Assembly: GCA_046758065.1 (NCBI GenBank)
Contig: JBHHZM010000001.1
Location: 1-64,000 of the forward strand
Source of the DNA: JBHHZM01 sp046758065
GTDB lineage: Bacteria > Pseudomonadota > Alphaproteobacteria > JAAXGF01
DNA: 64,000 nucleotides
Reading direction: 5' to 3'
The notes beneath the pieces are model-generated. The model did no database searches. It was not told the DNA's origin and saw nothing but the letters and a program-made list of their open reading frames with translations. Shown here one piece after another: positions 44,695-53,230 of the stretch. Every line of letters starts with the position of its first letter. Positions within the stretch are counted from its first letter, which is position 1. A program made the position numbers and the translations under genes.

Positions 44695-46644
44695 TCAGCC
44701 GGCTTTCCGCAGCGTCTGCTCGCGATACTCGGGCGCGTAGGGCAGCCGGGTGATCGCCGCGGCTTCGGGCGTCAGCGCGACGAGGTCGTCGCGGTTGAGC
44801 CGGGTCACGTCGTCGTAGCCCAGCGCCCGGGTCAGCGCGGCGATCTGCCAGCGTACGCCCTCGAGGAAACGGTGGATGTGGCGCGCCTCGATCTGCGGCT
44901 TGTAGCGCTTCTCGTGTTCGGGATCCTGGGTCGCGATGCCGGTGACGCACTGGCCGACGTGACACTGCATGCAGGCGATGCAGCCGCCGGCGATGATCGT
45001 CGAGGTGCCGAACGCCACCGCGTCGGCGCCGAGGCAGAGCGCCTTGACGGCGTCGACGCCGTCGCGCAGCCCGCCCATGAGGACGATTTCGATCTTGTCG
45101 CGGCAGCCGATCTCGTCGAGCGCGTCGAGCGCCTCGATGATCGCCGCGATGGTGGGAATGCCGACGTATTCCATGACCTCGGCGCCGCCGGCCCCGGTCG
45201 AGCCCTGCATGCCGTCGAGCTCGACGAAATCGAAGCCGTCCTTGACCGCGATCTTGATGTCGTCGCGAATCCGCCCCGCCCCGAGCTTGACGCTCACCGG
45301 CAGCCGGTAGCCCGTCGCCTCGCGGAACTCCTCGACCTTGATGACCAGATCGTCGGCGCCGAGGATGTCGGGGTGGCGCGACGGCGAGCGCAGGTCGATC
45401 CCGGCCGGAATGCCGCGGATGGCGGCGAGCTCCTCGGTCACCTTCTTGGCCATGAGCTGGCCGCCGAAGCCGGGCTTGGCGCCCTGGCTGATGTAGATTT
45501 CGAGCCCGTCGGCGCGATTCATGTCGTGGATGTTCCAGCCCAGCCGGCCGCCGAGGCACTGGAAGACGAGCTGTTTGGCGGCGTCGCGCTGGGCGTCGCT
45601 CATGCCGCCTTCGCCGGTGTTCTCCGCGATCCCGGCGAGGCTCGACGCGATGCCGATGGCCTGTTTGGTCGAGCGGCTGAGCGCGCCGTAGCTCATCGGC
45701 GCGATCATCACCGGCATCGAGAGATCGAGCGGCTTGGCGCCGTTCTTGCCGCCGACCAGGGTGTGCATCCGGACCTGCGAGACCGGGTCGGCCGCCGCGC
45801 CGGCGTGCGAGACGTCCCTGCGGAAGGCGAGGTCCGAGAGATGCGGCAACTCGCGCGCGCCGCCGTAGCCGCGGACGCGATAGCGGCCGGTCTGCGACTT
45901 GATGTGGATGTCTTCCTGAACCTTGGCGTTCCAGTAATCCGACGCGCCCGAGAAGGCGAAGAACGGCATGCTGCGGACCTGATGTTCGACGGTGCCGTAT
46001 CGCAGCTTCTTGCCGGCGTTGACGAGTTTTTGGAAGCGGCCCTTGAAGGCGATGCCATAGCGCTCGAGGAATTCCCTGATGCTCTCGATCTCCTCGGCGG
46101 CGATGTCGGTCAGCATGGCGTCGGAGCCGAGCTCGCGCAGGTTGCCGCCGACGAAAATCTCGCCGCCGGTCATGTCCTCGCCGACCCGCTCGCCGGAATC
46201 GCCGAGGATGATGATGCGCCCGCCGTACATCATGTAGCCGGCCATGAAATTGGCGTTGCCGGCGCAGCACAGCGTTCCCGCCTTCATCACCTGACCGGCG
46301 CGCGAGCCGATGTTGCCGTGCACCACGACCTCGGCGCCGCGGATGGCGACGCCGGCGATCGCGCCGGCGTTGCCGCCGACCACCACCGAGCCGCGGTACA
46401 TGTTGTCGGCGAGTCCCCAGCCGGCGTTGTTGTCGATGACGAAGCGCGGTCCGTCGGTCAGACCGGCGCAGAAATAGCCCGCCGAGCCGCGCACCCGCAC
46501 GGTGATCGGATCGGCCAGTCCGACGCCGATATGGTGGCGCGCGTCCGGGTTGACGACCTCGACGTCCTCGCCCCGGGCGCCGCAGGCGCGGATGATCTCG
46601 TTGGCCTCGCGGACCGGAATTTTCGCCAGGTCTAGCGTGACCAT
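44695..46644 (-). CDS. Fused GlxC-GlxD: GXGXG domain plus FMN-binding glutamate synthase domain
   Basis: Protein of 649 residues. Residues 1-220 form the GXGXG beta-helix of glutamate synthase large subunits, seen as repeated glycine-rich rungs (GSVVVGGNAGAIAGVAIRG, GGRIIILGDSGERVGEDMTGG). Residues 250-649 form the FMN barrel with APMSYGALSRSTKQAIG, GEGGMSDAQ, SQGAKPGFGGQ, SVKLGAG, ELDGMQGSTGAGG, and the Fe-S cysteines CIACMQCHVGQC. In rhizobia these two parts are separate genes, glxC and glxD; here they are one chain. ATG 46644 overlaps the glxB stop by 13 bases. Expected role: ammonia transfer onto 2-oxoglutarate or a related acceptor such as methylamine-derived N-methylglutamate. Confidence 0.88.
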   Translation of the reverse strand: MVTLDLAKIPVREANEIIRACGARGEDVEVVNPDARHHIGVGLADPITVRVRGSAGYFCAGLTDGPRFVIDNNAGWGLADNMYRGSVVVGGNAGAIAGVAIRGAEVVVHGNIGSRAGQVMKAGTLCCAGNANFMAGYMMYGGRIIILGDSGERVGEDMTGGEIFVGGNLRELGSDAMLTDIAAEEIESIREFLERYGIAFKGRFQKLVNAGKKLRYGTVEHQVRSMPFFAFSGASDYWNAKVQEDIHIKSQTGRYRVRGYGGARELPHLSDLAFRRDVSHAGAAADPVSQVRMHTLVGGKNGAKPLDLSMPVMIAPMSYGALSRSTKQAIGIASSLAGIAENTGEGGMSDAQRDAAKQLVFQCLGGRLGWNIHDMNRADGLEIYISQGAKPGFGGQLMAKKVTEELAAIRGIPAGIDLRSPSRHPDILGADDLVIKVEEFREATGYRLPVSVKLGAGRIRDDIKIAVKDGFDFVELDGMQGSTGAGGAEVMEYVGIPTIAAIIEALDALDEIGCRDKIEIVLMGGLRDGVDAVKALCLGADAVAFGTSTIIAGGCIACMQCHVGQCVTGIATQDPEHEKRYKPQIEARHIHRFLEGVRWQIAALTRALGYDDVTRLNRDDLVALTPEAAAITRLPYAPEYREQTLRKAG

Positions 46645-47537
46645 GTGTCGTAGCTTCCCGGCGGCGGCTCGCGGGTGTCGAGCGCCTGGCCCGGGAACAG
46701 GCGGTTGAGCGAGACCTCTTCCGAGGCGATGGCGATGAGGTCGTCGTTCTCGTACATGATCATCGGCTTGGCGGCGAGACGGTCCTTGGCGTAGCCGATC
46801 TCGTCCTTGGTCGAAACCAGGAAGGAAAAGGTGCCGTCGAGGTCGTCGATCGACTGCCCGAGCGCCTGCCTGAGCGCCACGCCGTGGGCCAGCTTGTCGG
46901 CGAGGTAGACGGCGATGAGCTCGGAATCGTTGTCGGTGGTGAACTCGAAGCCGCGGCGCTCGAGGCGGCGGCGCATCTTCCAGTAGTTGGTGATCTGGCC
47001 GTTGTGGACGATGGCGACGTCGGCGAATCCGGTCGCCCAGAAGGGATGCGAGGCTTCGGGCTTGACCTCCGATTCGGTTGCCAGCCGGACGTGACCGAGC
47101 CCGTGGGTGCCGCGGTAGTCGCCGACATGATAACGCGCATCGACGTCGTGGGCGCTGCCGACGTCCTTGAGGATTTCGAGGCTTTCGCCGATCGACACCA
47201 CCTTGGCGGCGTGCTCGACCGCGTAGGCGAAGCGCTGGAGATCGCCCGCGATGCGCACCACGGCGCGATAGACGTCGCCGACGTGTTCCTCCTCGACGAT
47301 CTCGGCGTCGTGGTCGGCGAGCACCGCGCGGATGCGGCGCACCGTCGCGTCCGCTTCCCCGCCCCGGCCGACGAAAAAGCGCAGCATGAGCTCGCCGTCG
47401 CGTTCCTCGCCGTAAAGCGCGAAGCCGGTCGAATCGGGGCCGCGGTGCTGGCAGCCGTCGAGCATGTCGATGAGCGCCTTGCCGGTCGCGAGATTGCTTC
47501 CGGCGTTCTTGAACAGGATACCGGCGATGCCGCACAT
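46632..47537 (-). CDS. glxB: Class II glutamine amidotransferase GlxB-like
   Basis: Ntn-type glutaminase of 301 residues. Cys2 is the nucleophile (MCGIAGILF), followed by QHRGPDSTGFALYG, LGHVRLATES, the glutamine-site FADVAIVHNGQITNYW, and TDNDSELIAVYLADKL. It frees ammonia from glutamine for the FMN subunit encoded next. The gene order glxB, glxCD, GltD-like is that of a split glutamate synthase or N-methylglutamate synthase. GGAAGGAAG precedes the start. A promoter lies just upstream. Confidence 0.9.
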   Translation of the reverse strand: MCGIAGILFKNAGSNLATGKALIDMLDGCQHRGPDSTGFALYGEERDGELMLRFFVGRGGEADATVRRIRAVLADHDAEIVEEEHVGDVYRAVVRIAGDLQRFAYAVEHAAKVVSIGESLEILKDVGSAHDVDARYHVGDYRGTHGLGHVRLATESEVKPEASHPFWATGFADVAIVHNGQITNYWKMRRRLERRGFEFTTDNDSELIAVYLADKLAHGVALRQALGQSIDDLDGTFSFLVSTKDEIGYAKDRLAAKPMIMYENDDLIAIASEEVSLNRLFPGQALDTREPPPGSYDTWSR

Positions 47538-47573
47538 GATGTCTTCCTTCCCGGCGCGCTTCGCGATGGCCGC

Positions 47574-47621
47574 AGATTAGCCCCGGCGCGGCAATCTTTC
47601 AATGTCTGAATAAATGTTTCA
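47574..47621 (-). promoter_or_regulatory. Predicted promoter of the glx operon with an upstream inverted repeat
   Basis: Minus strand: TTGAAA (47602-47597), 17-base spacer, TAATCT (47579-47574). The expected start is near 47567, 30 bases before glxB. Immediately upstream lies TGAA-N7-TTCA (47607-47621), centred near -47, a position typical for an activator. Confidence 0.55.
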
Positions 47622-47745
47622 TGTCAGGAATATAACCGCCCCATCGCCCGCGCATGCACGCCGGCTCACAGCTGCGGCTAAGATCGATGAGCGATGATCC
47701 GGGTTGAGATCGGCGCGGGGGAACGTCCGGATGACGGTTGCCGGA

Positions 47746-49272
47746 TCAAAGTTTCCAGCGACGAGCGATTCTTTTCTTGCGGTCTTTAATAGCCTTTTCC
47801 ACCTTTTTTTTATACGCGTCGATGGTGCCAACCCGACGTTTCGCTTCGCGGGCCAACTGAGTGTCCAAGCGCAGGTCCACGGCCTCATCCCCGAGATCCC
47901 ACTCCTTGTTATCGGGCTCGATCCCGAGGTTCCATTCGATCGAAGCGGCGACCGAAAGGTAGGGCGCCTCCGTAAATTTCTCGAGGTGGCTGCTTTCAGC
48001 AGGGCCCTCCCCCTCAAGATTGGCCCATTCGCCAGAAAACGCAAAATGAGGCAATTTTATAGATAGATATTTTTTACATGAAGCGGGCGTTACGAATTCG
48101 TAATAATCACTCCATTTTTCTTCCGCTTTAAATAGCTTAGTAAACTCCTTTTCTTTAAAATTAAAAAAACCTAATGGATAATTGTCCAATTTCGTAATGC
48201 AGGAATCCCAATAAGTAATAGGATATGACATAGCACGAGCATTAACTCGCACCTCGAAGAAATTGCCATCCTTTAACTGCCCTCTAAAAATGAGCGCATG
48301 GCATATTTGAAAGGCAGCCCTGGGTGGCTCACTCTCCCCAACCGGAACGATGGTGAGCCAGATTTCGCGGACTCGCCGGGCTGTCACGTCTTTCGCCTCT
48401 ATCACGCCGTCCGGAAGGTTGCGAGGATTACGATCGTAACGGTCGAACGGGGGATGTGTGCCTTTGAGAATCACGGTGGCATCTTCGACAATGAACCGCG
48501 CTGATGCCAAGACGTCGCCCATCACCTGATAGATCAGGATGCCCGGCACCCAGCAAAGGTCGTCTAACCCAGAATAGGATTGATCATGGATATAATCAAA
48601 TTCACCGTAACGACTATCTCCGGGATCAATTCCTATAATTGTTCCTTCTTTATCGAATAGAACACTGTTGTTCATTATGAACGAAAAATATTCATCCAGA
48701 GAATATTTTTTCGCAACCCAATCGCACATGCCGCGCAACATGTCGCTGATGGTATGGCACCATTCCGCTTCGCTGCTTTGGATACTCTTATCCGCGGACA
48801 GATAATCCGTACCTTCAAAGAGTCGGAGAAGAAATGCATCTTCTTGCTTGTCAAGCGCCTTGGCCGCCTCTTGCGCAATTTTAATATAACCACGCGTACT
48901 CTGGGTAAGTTTTCTCCTTCTTTCTTTTTTCTTTTCTTCCGGAAGATCAGAGTCGAGCGCATATTGTGGCAGACGCTTGGTCGAGTCTTCCGGTTTGCCG
49001 TATCCGGCGGCATGTAAAATCTCCGATTTTCGGATGCCGCCTCGCTCGACTTGTTCAAGGATGGCCCAGAGATTCTCGGCGACAACCCCTCTCTCTCGGG
49101 GTTTGTTCATTCGGGGACGTTGTTCAAGGGCTGCCTTCAGGCTCTGACGGCGCTGGTCCTGATATGCGGCGTGTTGCTTTTCTTCTTCCTCGCGCCGTTT
49201 AGCCCTTTTTGGGCGTTCTTCCGGCGTGGACGAACCATGACGCGAGGAAAAGTCGATAACGTTGTCGGTCAT
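47746..49272 (-). CDS. Unrecognised 508-residue protein in an AT-richer island
   Basis: I do not recognise this protein. It starts MTDNVIDFSSRHG, followed by a very charged, coiled-coil-prone stretch (PKRAKRREEEEKQHAAYQDQ). A short segment, GGIRKSEILHAAGYGKPEDSTKR (about residues 78-100), could be a small helical DNA-binding or adaptor module. The body (about 150-450) is a mixed, aromatic-rich domain with no membrane helix and no catalytic motif I can name. The C-terminus is lysine/arginine-rich. Codon use and base composition are clearly more AT-rich than the neighbours (for example 48050-48200 and 48830-48960), a sign of transfer. ATG 49272 overlaps the stop of the DUF4258-like gene by 4 bases, so the two form a coupled pair. 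Confidence 0.7.
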   Translation of the reverse strand: MTDNVIDFSSRHGSSTPEERPKRAKRREEEEKQHAAYQDQRRQSLKAALEQRPRMNKPRERGVVAENLWAILEQVERGGIRKSEILHAAGYGKPEDSTKRLPQYALDSDLPEEKKKERRRKLTQSTRGYIKIAQEAAKALDKQEDAFLLRLFEGTDYLSADKSIQSSEAEWCHTISDMLRGMCDWVAKKYSLDEYFSFIMNNSVLFDKEGTIIGIDPGDSRYGEFDYIHDQSYSGLDDLCWVPGILIYQVMGDVLASARFIVEDATVILKGTHPPFDRYDRNPRNLPDGVIEAKDVTARRVREIWLTIVPVGESEPPRAAFQICHALIFRGQLKDGNFFEVRVNARAMSYPITYWDSCITKLDNYPLGFFNFKEKEFTKLFKAEEKWSDYYEFVTPASCKKYLSIKLPHFAFSGEWANLEGEGPAESSHLEKFTEAPYLSVAASIEWNLGIEPDNKEWDLGDEAVDLRLDTQLAREAKRRVGTIDAYKKKVEKAIKDRKKRIARRWKL

Positions 49273-49655
49273 TGCCAGAGCCTCCGATGCCTTTGCCGCC
49301 AGCGATTCAACCGGCCGGGGCTGTGCCGCGGACGACGGCGTCGCGCCCGTTGGCCATGGACATGCAAGACCGTGACGATATGGCCGGTCTCTTCGCAGCG
49401 AATCACCACGAGGTTTGCGGCCCGCTCGACCAGACCGGGCGCATAGCCATCCGCCATAAGGGATGCGGTCTTCCGGCGGCTGATCTGCATCGAAATGCAT
49501 CCGCGCCCCGCATTCAGCTCGATGTCGCCGTGTTCGTCGATCAATTGTACCGCCTCGGACGGGATTCCGCGCTGTTGAAGCCGCCTGAGCGCGTGCCGCG
49601 TCATATGCGAGTGAGCGTTGAAGTATTCCATGTCCTGCATCCCTCTCGTTGTCAT
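49269..49655 (-). CDS. DUF4258-like small protein coupled to the unknown 508-residue protein
   Basis: Protein of up to 128 residues. The core HSHMTRHALRRLQQRGIPSEAVQLIDEHGD followed by ISMQISRRKTASL and HIVTVLHVHG matches the DUF4258 pattern, a small fold of unclear function that some authors group with RelE/toxin-like proteins. The C-terminus is a basic tail (QRARRRRPRHSPGRL). Several ATG codons are in frame; 49655 is the first, and the one at about 49631 would start at MEYFNAHSHM. The stop overlaps the start of the next gene (ATGA). Confidence 0.65.
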   Translation of the reverse strand: MTTRGMQDMEYFNAHSHMTRHALRRLQQRGIPSEAVQLIDEHGDIELNAGRGCISMQISRRKTASLMADGYAPGLVERAANLVVIRCEETGHIVTVLHVHGQRARRRRPRHSPGRLNRWRQRHRRLWQ

Positions 49656-49985
49656 GGCGGGATTGTCCTACACTCCAATCAACGGCGCATTCCAAAACTG
49701 GAAATTATAGAGGAATTTTATTAGGAAGAAAATTTAGAATTCGACGGTATATCACGAGAAGATATTAGGTATATATCTGGCGCTTCGTATGGAACCGCTA
49801 AGCGCGACGGTTCGTAGACGGGCATCTCGCCGCTCGAACCGACCGGGATTACGGACATCTTGATTTTTGTGACCGTTGGCCGGTGCGGCGGGCATTCGGG
49901 CCAGCCGCCGTCATGCTGTCGAAGATCATGGGTTTGAGGTGTATATTTTCGTGGTTGCTCTCTCAAACGTTGCGGGGTCTCGGAA
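49656..49985. other. Intergenic region of the AT-richer island
   Basis: 330 bases between the DUF4258-like gene (minus) and the nuclease-like gene (plus). The part 49670-49790 is AT-rich. A minus-strand frame 49858-49721 could encode 45 residues (starts MSVIPVGSSGE, ends SNSKFSS), open upstream to 49966, but it has no ribosome binding site and no recognisable content. The divergent arrangement means promoters for both flanking genes should lie here; I cannot assign clear -35/-10 pairs. Confidence 0.5.
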
Positions 49986-50506
49986 ATGCGGCGACACGAT
50001 ACGATGACGGTGGGGAACGCCGCCGAGGCTTTGGCCGTCCGTCTCCTGAAGGAGCACGGCTTCGACGTCGTGAACCTGAACGAGCGCCGGCGGAACTATC
50101 CCGTGTTCGACTTGCTCGCGCGCAAGCAGGGGCGCGACATCAGGATTTCGGTCAAATGCGCGCGGGCCAAGCGCGAACTGCGACTCGGTAAGCCGCAAAC
50201 CCTTGAGAAAATGCCCGACGAGGGTGTCGTGATGGCGTCCTGCCCGTCGCCAAGGGCGAAGAGATCGACCTCGACGGCGGTCGTTATGAGCTATGGATCA
50301 TCCCCGGCAACGTCGCGCGCGACGAGGGCCTGAAAATGCATCGGCCTTATGCCGCGGCGCGCCCGGGCAGCGCCAATCATTCAGTGATGGTCAAGGACAA
50401 GGTGGACCGGAGCCCGCATACGCGCTCGGGAGCGGTGTTCAGGAGTTGGCGCGACCGTTTCCAGGATGCGTGGCAGGTTTTGGAGCCCGGATACCAGCAC
50501 GCATGA
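49986..50506 (+). pseudogene. Frameshifted small gene with a PD-(D/E)XK nuclease-like core
   Basis: The first frame runs from ATG 49986 through GNAAEALAVRLLKEHGFDVV, PVFDLLARKQGRD and IRISVKCARAKRE to about 50236. From 50237 the coding pattern continues in the -1 frame (LPVAKGEEIDLDGGRYELWIIPGN ... RDRFQDAWQVLEPGYQHA) to TGA 50504-50506. One missing base near 50235 would explain this; repaired, the protein has about 173 residues. The Glu of AEALA, the Asp of VFDLLA and the Lys of ISVK have the spacing of a PD-(D/E)XK nuclease fold, as in restriction-like or intron-associated enzymes. It may be a real pseudogene or a sequencing error. Confidence 0.65.
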
Positions 50507-50712
50507 TTCCAGCCGACTCGCGCGTTCCGTTCATGAGGATCGTTCGGCGGGTTTGAACGCCCCATCGCCCGGTGCTTGCGTATCCCTCATCGCCGCCGGT
50601 TGATCCAGGTCAAGTCGGGCGGGGGTGGTTGGCGTCACACTCCAGTTCGTGGGAGTCCGCGTCGTCATGCGGGGTTCCGCGCCGCGAGGCGCTCGAAAAC
50701 GGGGACCGCGCC
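50507..50712 (+). promoter_or_regulatory. ipdC upstream region
   Basis: 206 bases between the frameshifted gene and ipdC. I see no clear promoter pair, terminator or riboswitch. A weak GGGGA at about 50701-50705 may serve as ribosome binding site for ipdC. Confidence 0.3.
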
Positions 50713-52344
50713 ATGCAGCTCGCCCAGGCCCTGCTCGCCGCGCTGAAGGACCACGGCGCGCGGCAGGTGTTCGGCATTCCCGGCGACTTCGCGCTGGCCT
50801 TCTTCAAGGTGATCGAGGAGAGCGGCGTGCTGCCGCTTTACACCCTGTCGCACGAGCCCGGCGTCGGCTTCGCGGCCGACGCGGCGGGACGCGCCGGCTG
50901 CACGCTGGGCGTCGCCGCGGTGACCTACGGCGCCGGGGCGCTCAACCTGGTCAACGCGGTGGCCGGGGCCTGCGCCGAGCGCTCGCCGGTGGTGGTGATC
51001 TCGGGCGCGCCGGGGACGGCCGAGCGCGCCGCTGGCCTCGCGCTCCACCACCAGGCCAAGACGCTGGATTCGCAGTTCCGCGTGTTCCGCGAGATCACCT
51101 GCGACCAGGCCCGTCTCGACGATCCCGAGCGCGCGCCGGCGGCGATCGCCCGGGTCCTGCGCAGCGCGCACGAGCAGTCGATGCCGGTCTATCTCGAACT
51201 GCCGCGCGACAAGGTGACGGCGCGCTGCGCGGCGGTCGAAAAGGCGCCCCCGAGCCCGGTGGCACCCGAAGCGCTCGCCGAATGCGCCGGGGAAATCCTG
51301 GCGCGCCTCGAAGCGGCGCGCGCGCCGGTGCTGATGGCCGGGGTCGAGATTCGCCGCTACGGCATCGAAGACAAGGTGGCCGATCTCGCCCGCCGTCTCG
51401 GCCTGCCGGTGGTCACCAGCTTCATGGGCCGTGGCCTGCTCGCCGATTCGAACGCGCCGCCGCTCGGTACCTACCTCGGCGTGGCGGGCGACCCCGAAAT
51501 CACCGAGCTGGTCGAAAACTCGGACGGTCTGTTGCTGTTGGGGGTGATCCTGTGCGACACCAACTTCGGGGTTTCTCACCATCAGATCGACCTGCGCGCC
51601 GCCATCCAGGCGCTCGGGCGCCGGGTGCGCGCCGGTTATCACGTCTACCCAGACATTCCGCTCGACGCGCTGGTCGACGCGCTGCTCGACCGTGCGCCGA
51701 AGGGGGCGGAGAGCGCGCCCTCGGCTGCGGCGGCGACCGGGTATCCGACCGGGCTGGTTCGCGACGACGCCCCGATCACGCCGACCGACATCGCGCGCGC
51801 GGTCAACGACATGATGCGCGTCCGGGGCGCGATGCCGATTTCCTGCGACGTCGGCGACTGCCTGTTCACGGCGATGGATATCGAACACACGCGCCTCGCC
51901 GCGCCGGGCTATTACGCCGGCATGGGTTTCGGCGTGCCGGGCGGTCTCGGCATTCAGGCGGCGCTCGACGAGCGGCCGCTGATCCTGGTCGGCGACGGCG
52001 CTTTCCAGATGACCGGCTGGGAGCTCGGCAATTGCCGACGTTACGGCTGGGATCCGATCGTCCTGCTGTTCAACAACGCGAGTTGGGAAATGCTGCGCGT
52101 CTTCCAGCCCGAGTCGCGATTCAACGATCTCGACGACTGGCGCTTCGCCGCCATGGCCGGCGCCCTCGGCGGCGTCGGCGAACGGGTGACGACGCGAGCG
52201 GCACTCGGCGCCGCGCTCGACCGCGCGGCGGCGACGCGGGGCCGCTTCCGTCTCATCGAGATCATGCTGGAGCGCGGCGTCTGGTCCAACACGCTCGCGC
52301 GCTTCGTCGCCGGTCTCAAGCGGGGCCGACCACGCGAGGCGTGA
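50713..52344 (+). CDS. ipdC: Phenylpyruvate/indolepyruvate decarboxylase
   Basis: Thiamine-diphosphate enzyme of 543 residues, the same length as the Azospirillum brasilense enzyme (about 545) and visibly alike along its whole length. Examples: FGIPGDFALAFFKV, TLSHEPGVGFAADAAGR (cofactor-activating Glu at about residue 49), AVTYGAGALNLVNAVAGA, VPVVTSFMGRGLLAD, MGDCLFTAMD-like DVGDCLFTAMD, and the ThDP motif GDGAFQMTGWELGNCRRYG...LLFNN. It decarboxylates phenylpyruvate and indole-3-pyruvate, the latter on the route to the plant hormone indole-3-acetic acid. ATG 50713 is chosen at the family N-terminus MQLAQALLAALKDHGA. No other auxin-pathway gene is in the window except the tryptophan synthesis genes. 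Confidence 0.93.
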   Translation: MQLAQALLAALKDHGARQVFGIPGDFALAFFKVIEESGVLPLYTLSHEPGVGFAADAAGRAGCTLGVAAVTYGAGALNLVNAVAGACAERSPVVVISGAPGTAERAAGLALHHQAKTLDSQFRVFREITCDQARLDDPERAPAAIARVLRSAHEQSMPVYLELPRDKVTARCAAVEKAPPSPVAPEALAECAGEILARLEAARAPVLMAGVEIRRYGIEDKVADLARRLGLPVVTSFMGRGLLADSNAPPLGTYLGVAGDPEITELVENSDGLLLLGVILCDTNFGVSHHQIDLRAAIQALGRRVRAGYHVYPDIPLDALVDALLDRAPKGAESAPSAAAATGYPTGLVRDDAPITPTDIARAVNDMMRVRGAMPISCDVGDCLFTAMDIEHTRLAAPGYYAGMGFGVPGGLGIQAALDERPLILVGDGAFQMTGWELGNCRRYGWDPIVLLFNNASWEMLRVFQPESRFNDLDDWRFAAMAGALGGVGERVTTRAALGAALDRAAATRGRFRLIEIMLERGVWSNTLARFVAGLKRGRPREA

Positions 52345-52372
52345 CGACGCCGCCTGTCCGGCGACGGATGGA

Positions 52373-53230
52373 TCAGCCGCGGATGCCGATCGTCGGGGCG
52401 ATCCCGACGACGCGCCGCGATTCGCTGACGCCCACGAGGTCCGACAGGTAGCGGAACGCGCTTTCGATCGCCCCGGCCACGGTGCCGTCCCTGGTCCGGT
52501 CGTCTCCCAGCAGCGTCTCGTCGATTACCAGCGTGCCGGCGTCTCTCATCACCAGGACGCCGCCGCCGAGGAAGGCGACGACGGCCCTGGCCGCGGCGTC
52601 GGTGGTGACGCGGTCGCCGAGACGAATGGCCATTCCCGCGCGGACGTTTTTCGTCTTGCCGCCCGGCGCCAGGACGCGGACGCTGCCCGTAACCGCAGTC
52701 AGCGTGGCGACGGCGGCGGCGTCGGTCGGAGCGGCGATCGCCGCGCTCTCCGCCGCCGAGTTGGCGCTCGCGCCCCCCAGGCTCGGCGACAGCATGCCGC
52801 CGACGGCAAGCGCCGCGGCCGCCATGAGCATGCGGCTTTGATGCGCCAGCGAGTGCTGGAGATCGTGTGGGCGGACCAGCCCCCGGCGCAGCAGCACCTC
52901 GCCGATCTTCTCGCCGGTCCCGCGTTGCTCGGAAAGCGCCGCGGCAAGCTGTGCCGAGGTAATCAACCCGCGGTCGACGAGGATCTCGCCGATCCTCAAG
53001 TGGTCCTCTCGATAGTTCCGGGCGATGGGCCGCCACCGCCGTTCACCCTTTCCGCCGGCGCGGTCGGAAGCGGCGCCCATGCCTGCGCCGCGCGGAGCCA
53101 ACCACCGTCCGAGCCCGCGGCGCCGGCGGTGCTCGCCCGTCAGCGCGAGCGCAACGGGTCCGCGCTGCGGCGACCGGCGGGCCGGTCGTGTCGCTTCGCT
53201 TCCATGACGTCGACGATCGCTGAGCCACAT
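52373..53230 (-). CDS. MshEN-type domain, membrane helix and FecR-like domain protein
   Basis: Protein of about 285 residues. After a basic, low-complexity start come two tandem 24-residue units, LRIGEILVDRGLITSAQLAAALSEQ and KIGEVLLRRGLVRPHDLQHSLAHQ (about residues 74-130). These fit the MshEN motif (RLG-xx-LV-xx-G-xI-xxx-QL-xx-AL-xx-Q), which binds c-di-GMP in MshE. One hydrophobic helix (MLMAAAALAVGGML) follows, then a FecR-like domain: VTGSVRVLAPGG, VRAGMAIRLGDRVTTDAAARAVVAF, LVMRDAGTLVIDE. Inferred: a cytoplasmic c-di-GMP-sensing part linked to a periplasmic FecR part. The start is uncertain; the frame is open to 53359 and ATG 53230 is my choice. Divergent from the PEP-CTERM-type sugar transferase. 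Confidence 0.7.
   Translation of the reverse strand: MWLSDRRRHGSEATRPARRSPQRGPVALALTGEHRRRRGLGRWLAPRGAGMGAASDRAGGKGERRWRPIARNYREDHLRIGEILVDRGLITSAQLAAALSEQRGTGEKIGEVLLRRGLVRPHDLQHSLAHQSRMLMAAAALAVGGMLSPSLGGASANSAAESAAIAAPTDAAAVATLTAVTGSVRVLAPGGKTKNVRAGMAIRLGDRVTTDAAARAVVAFLGGGVLVMRDAGTLVIDETLLGDDRTRDGTVAGAIESAFRYLSDLVGVSESRRVVGIAPTIGIRG

Noticed and set aside
42168..44753. Long plus-strand frame opposite the GltD-like gene.
   Set aside because: The minus-strand protein has clear Fe-S, FAD and NADPH motifs; the plus-strand product has none.
47746..49695. Extending the unknown island protein to 649 residues by starting at 49695.
   Set aside because: The extra N-terminal part overlaps the DUF4258-like gene in another frame, whereas ATG 49272 gives the ATGA coupling and a natural N-terminus.
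49721..49966. An 81-codon minus-strand frame between the DUF4258-like and nuclease-like genes.
   Set aside because: No ribosome binding site, no recognisable content. Only mentioned in the description of that intergenic region.
50228..50240. Programmed -1 frameshift in the nuclease-like gene.
   Set aside because: There is no slippery heptamer or downstream pseudoknot at the junction; a lost base is simpler.
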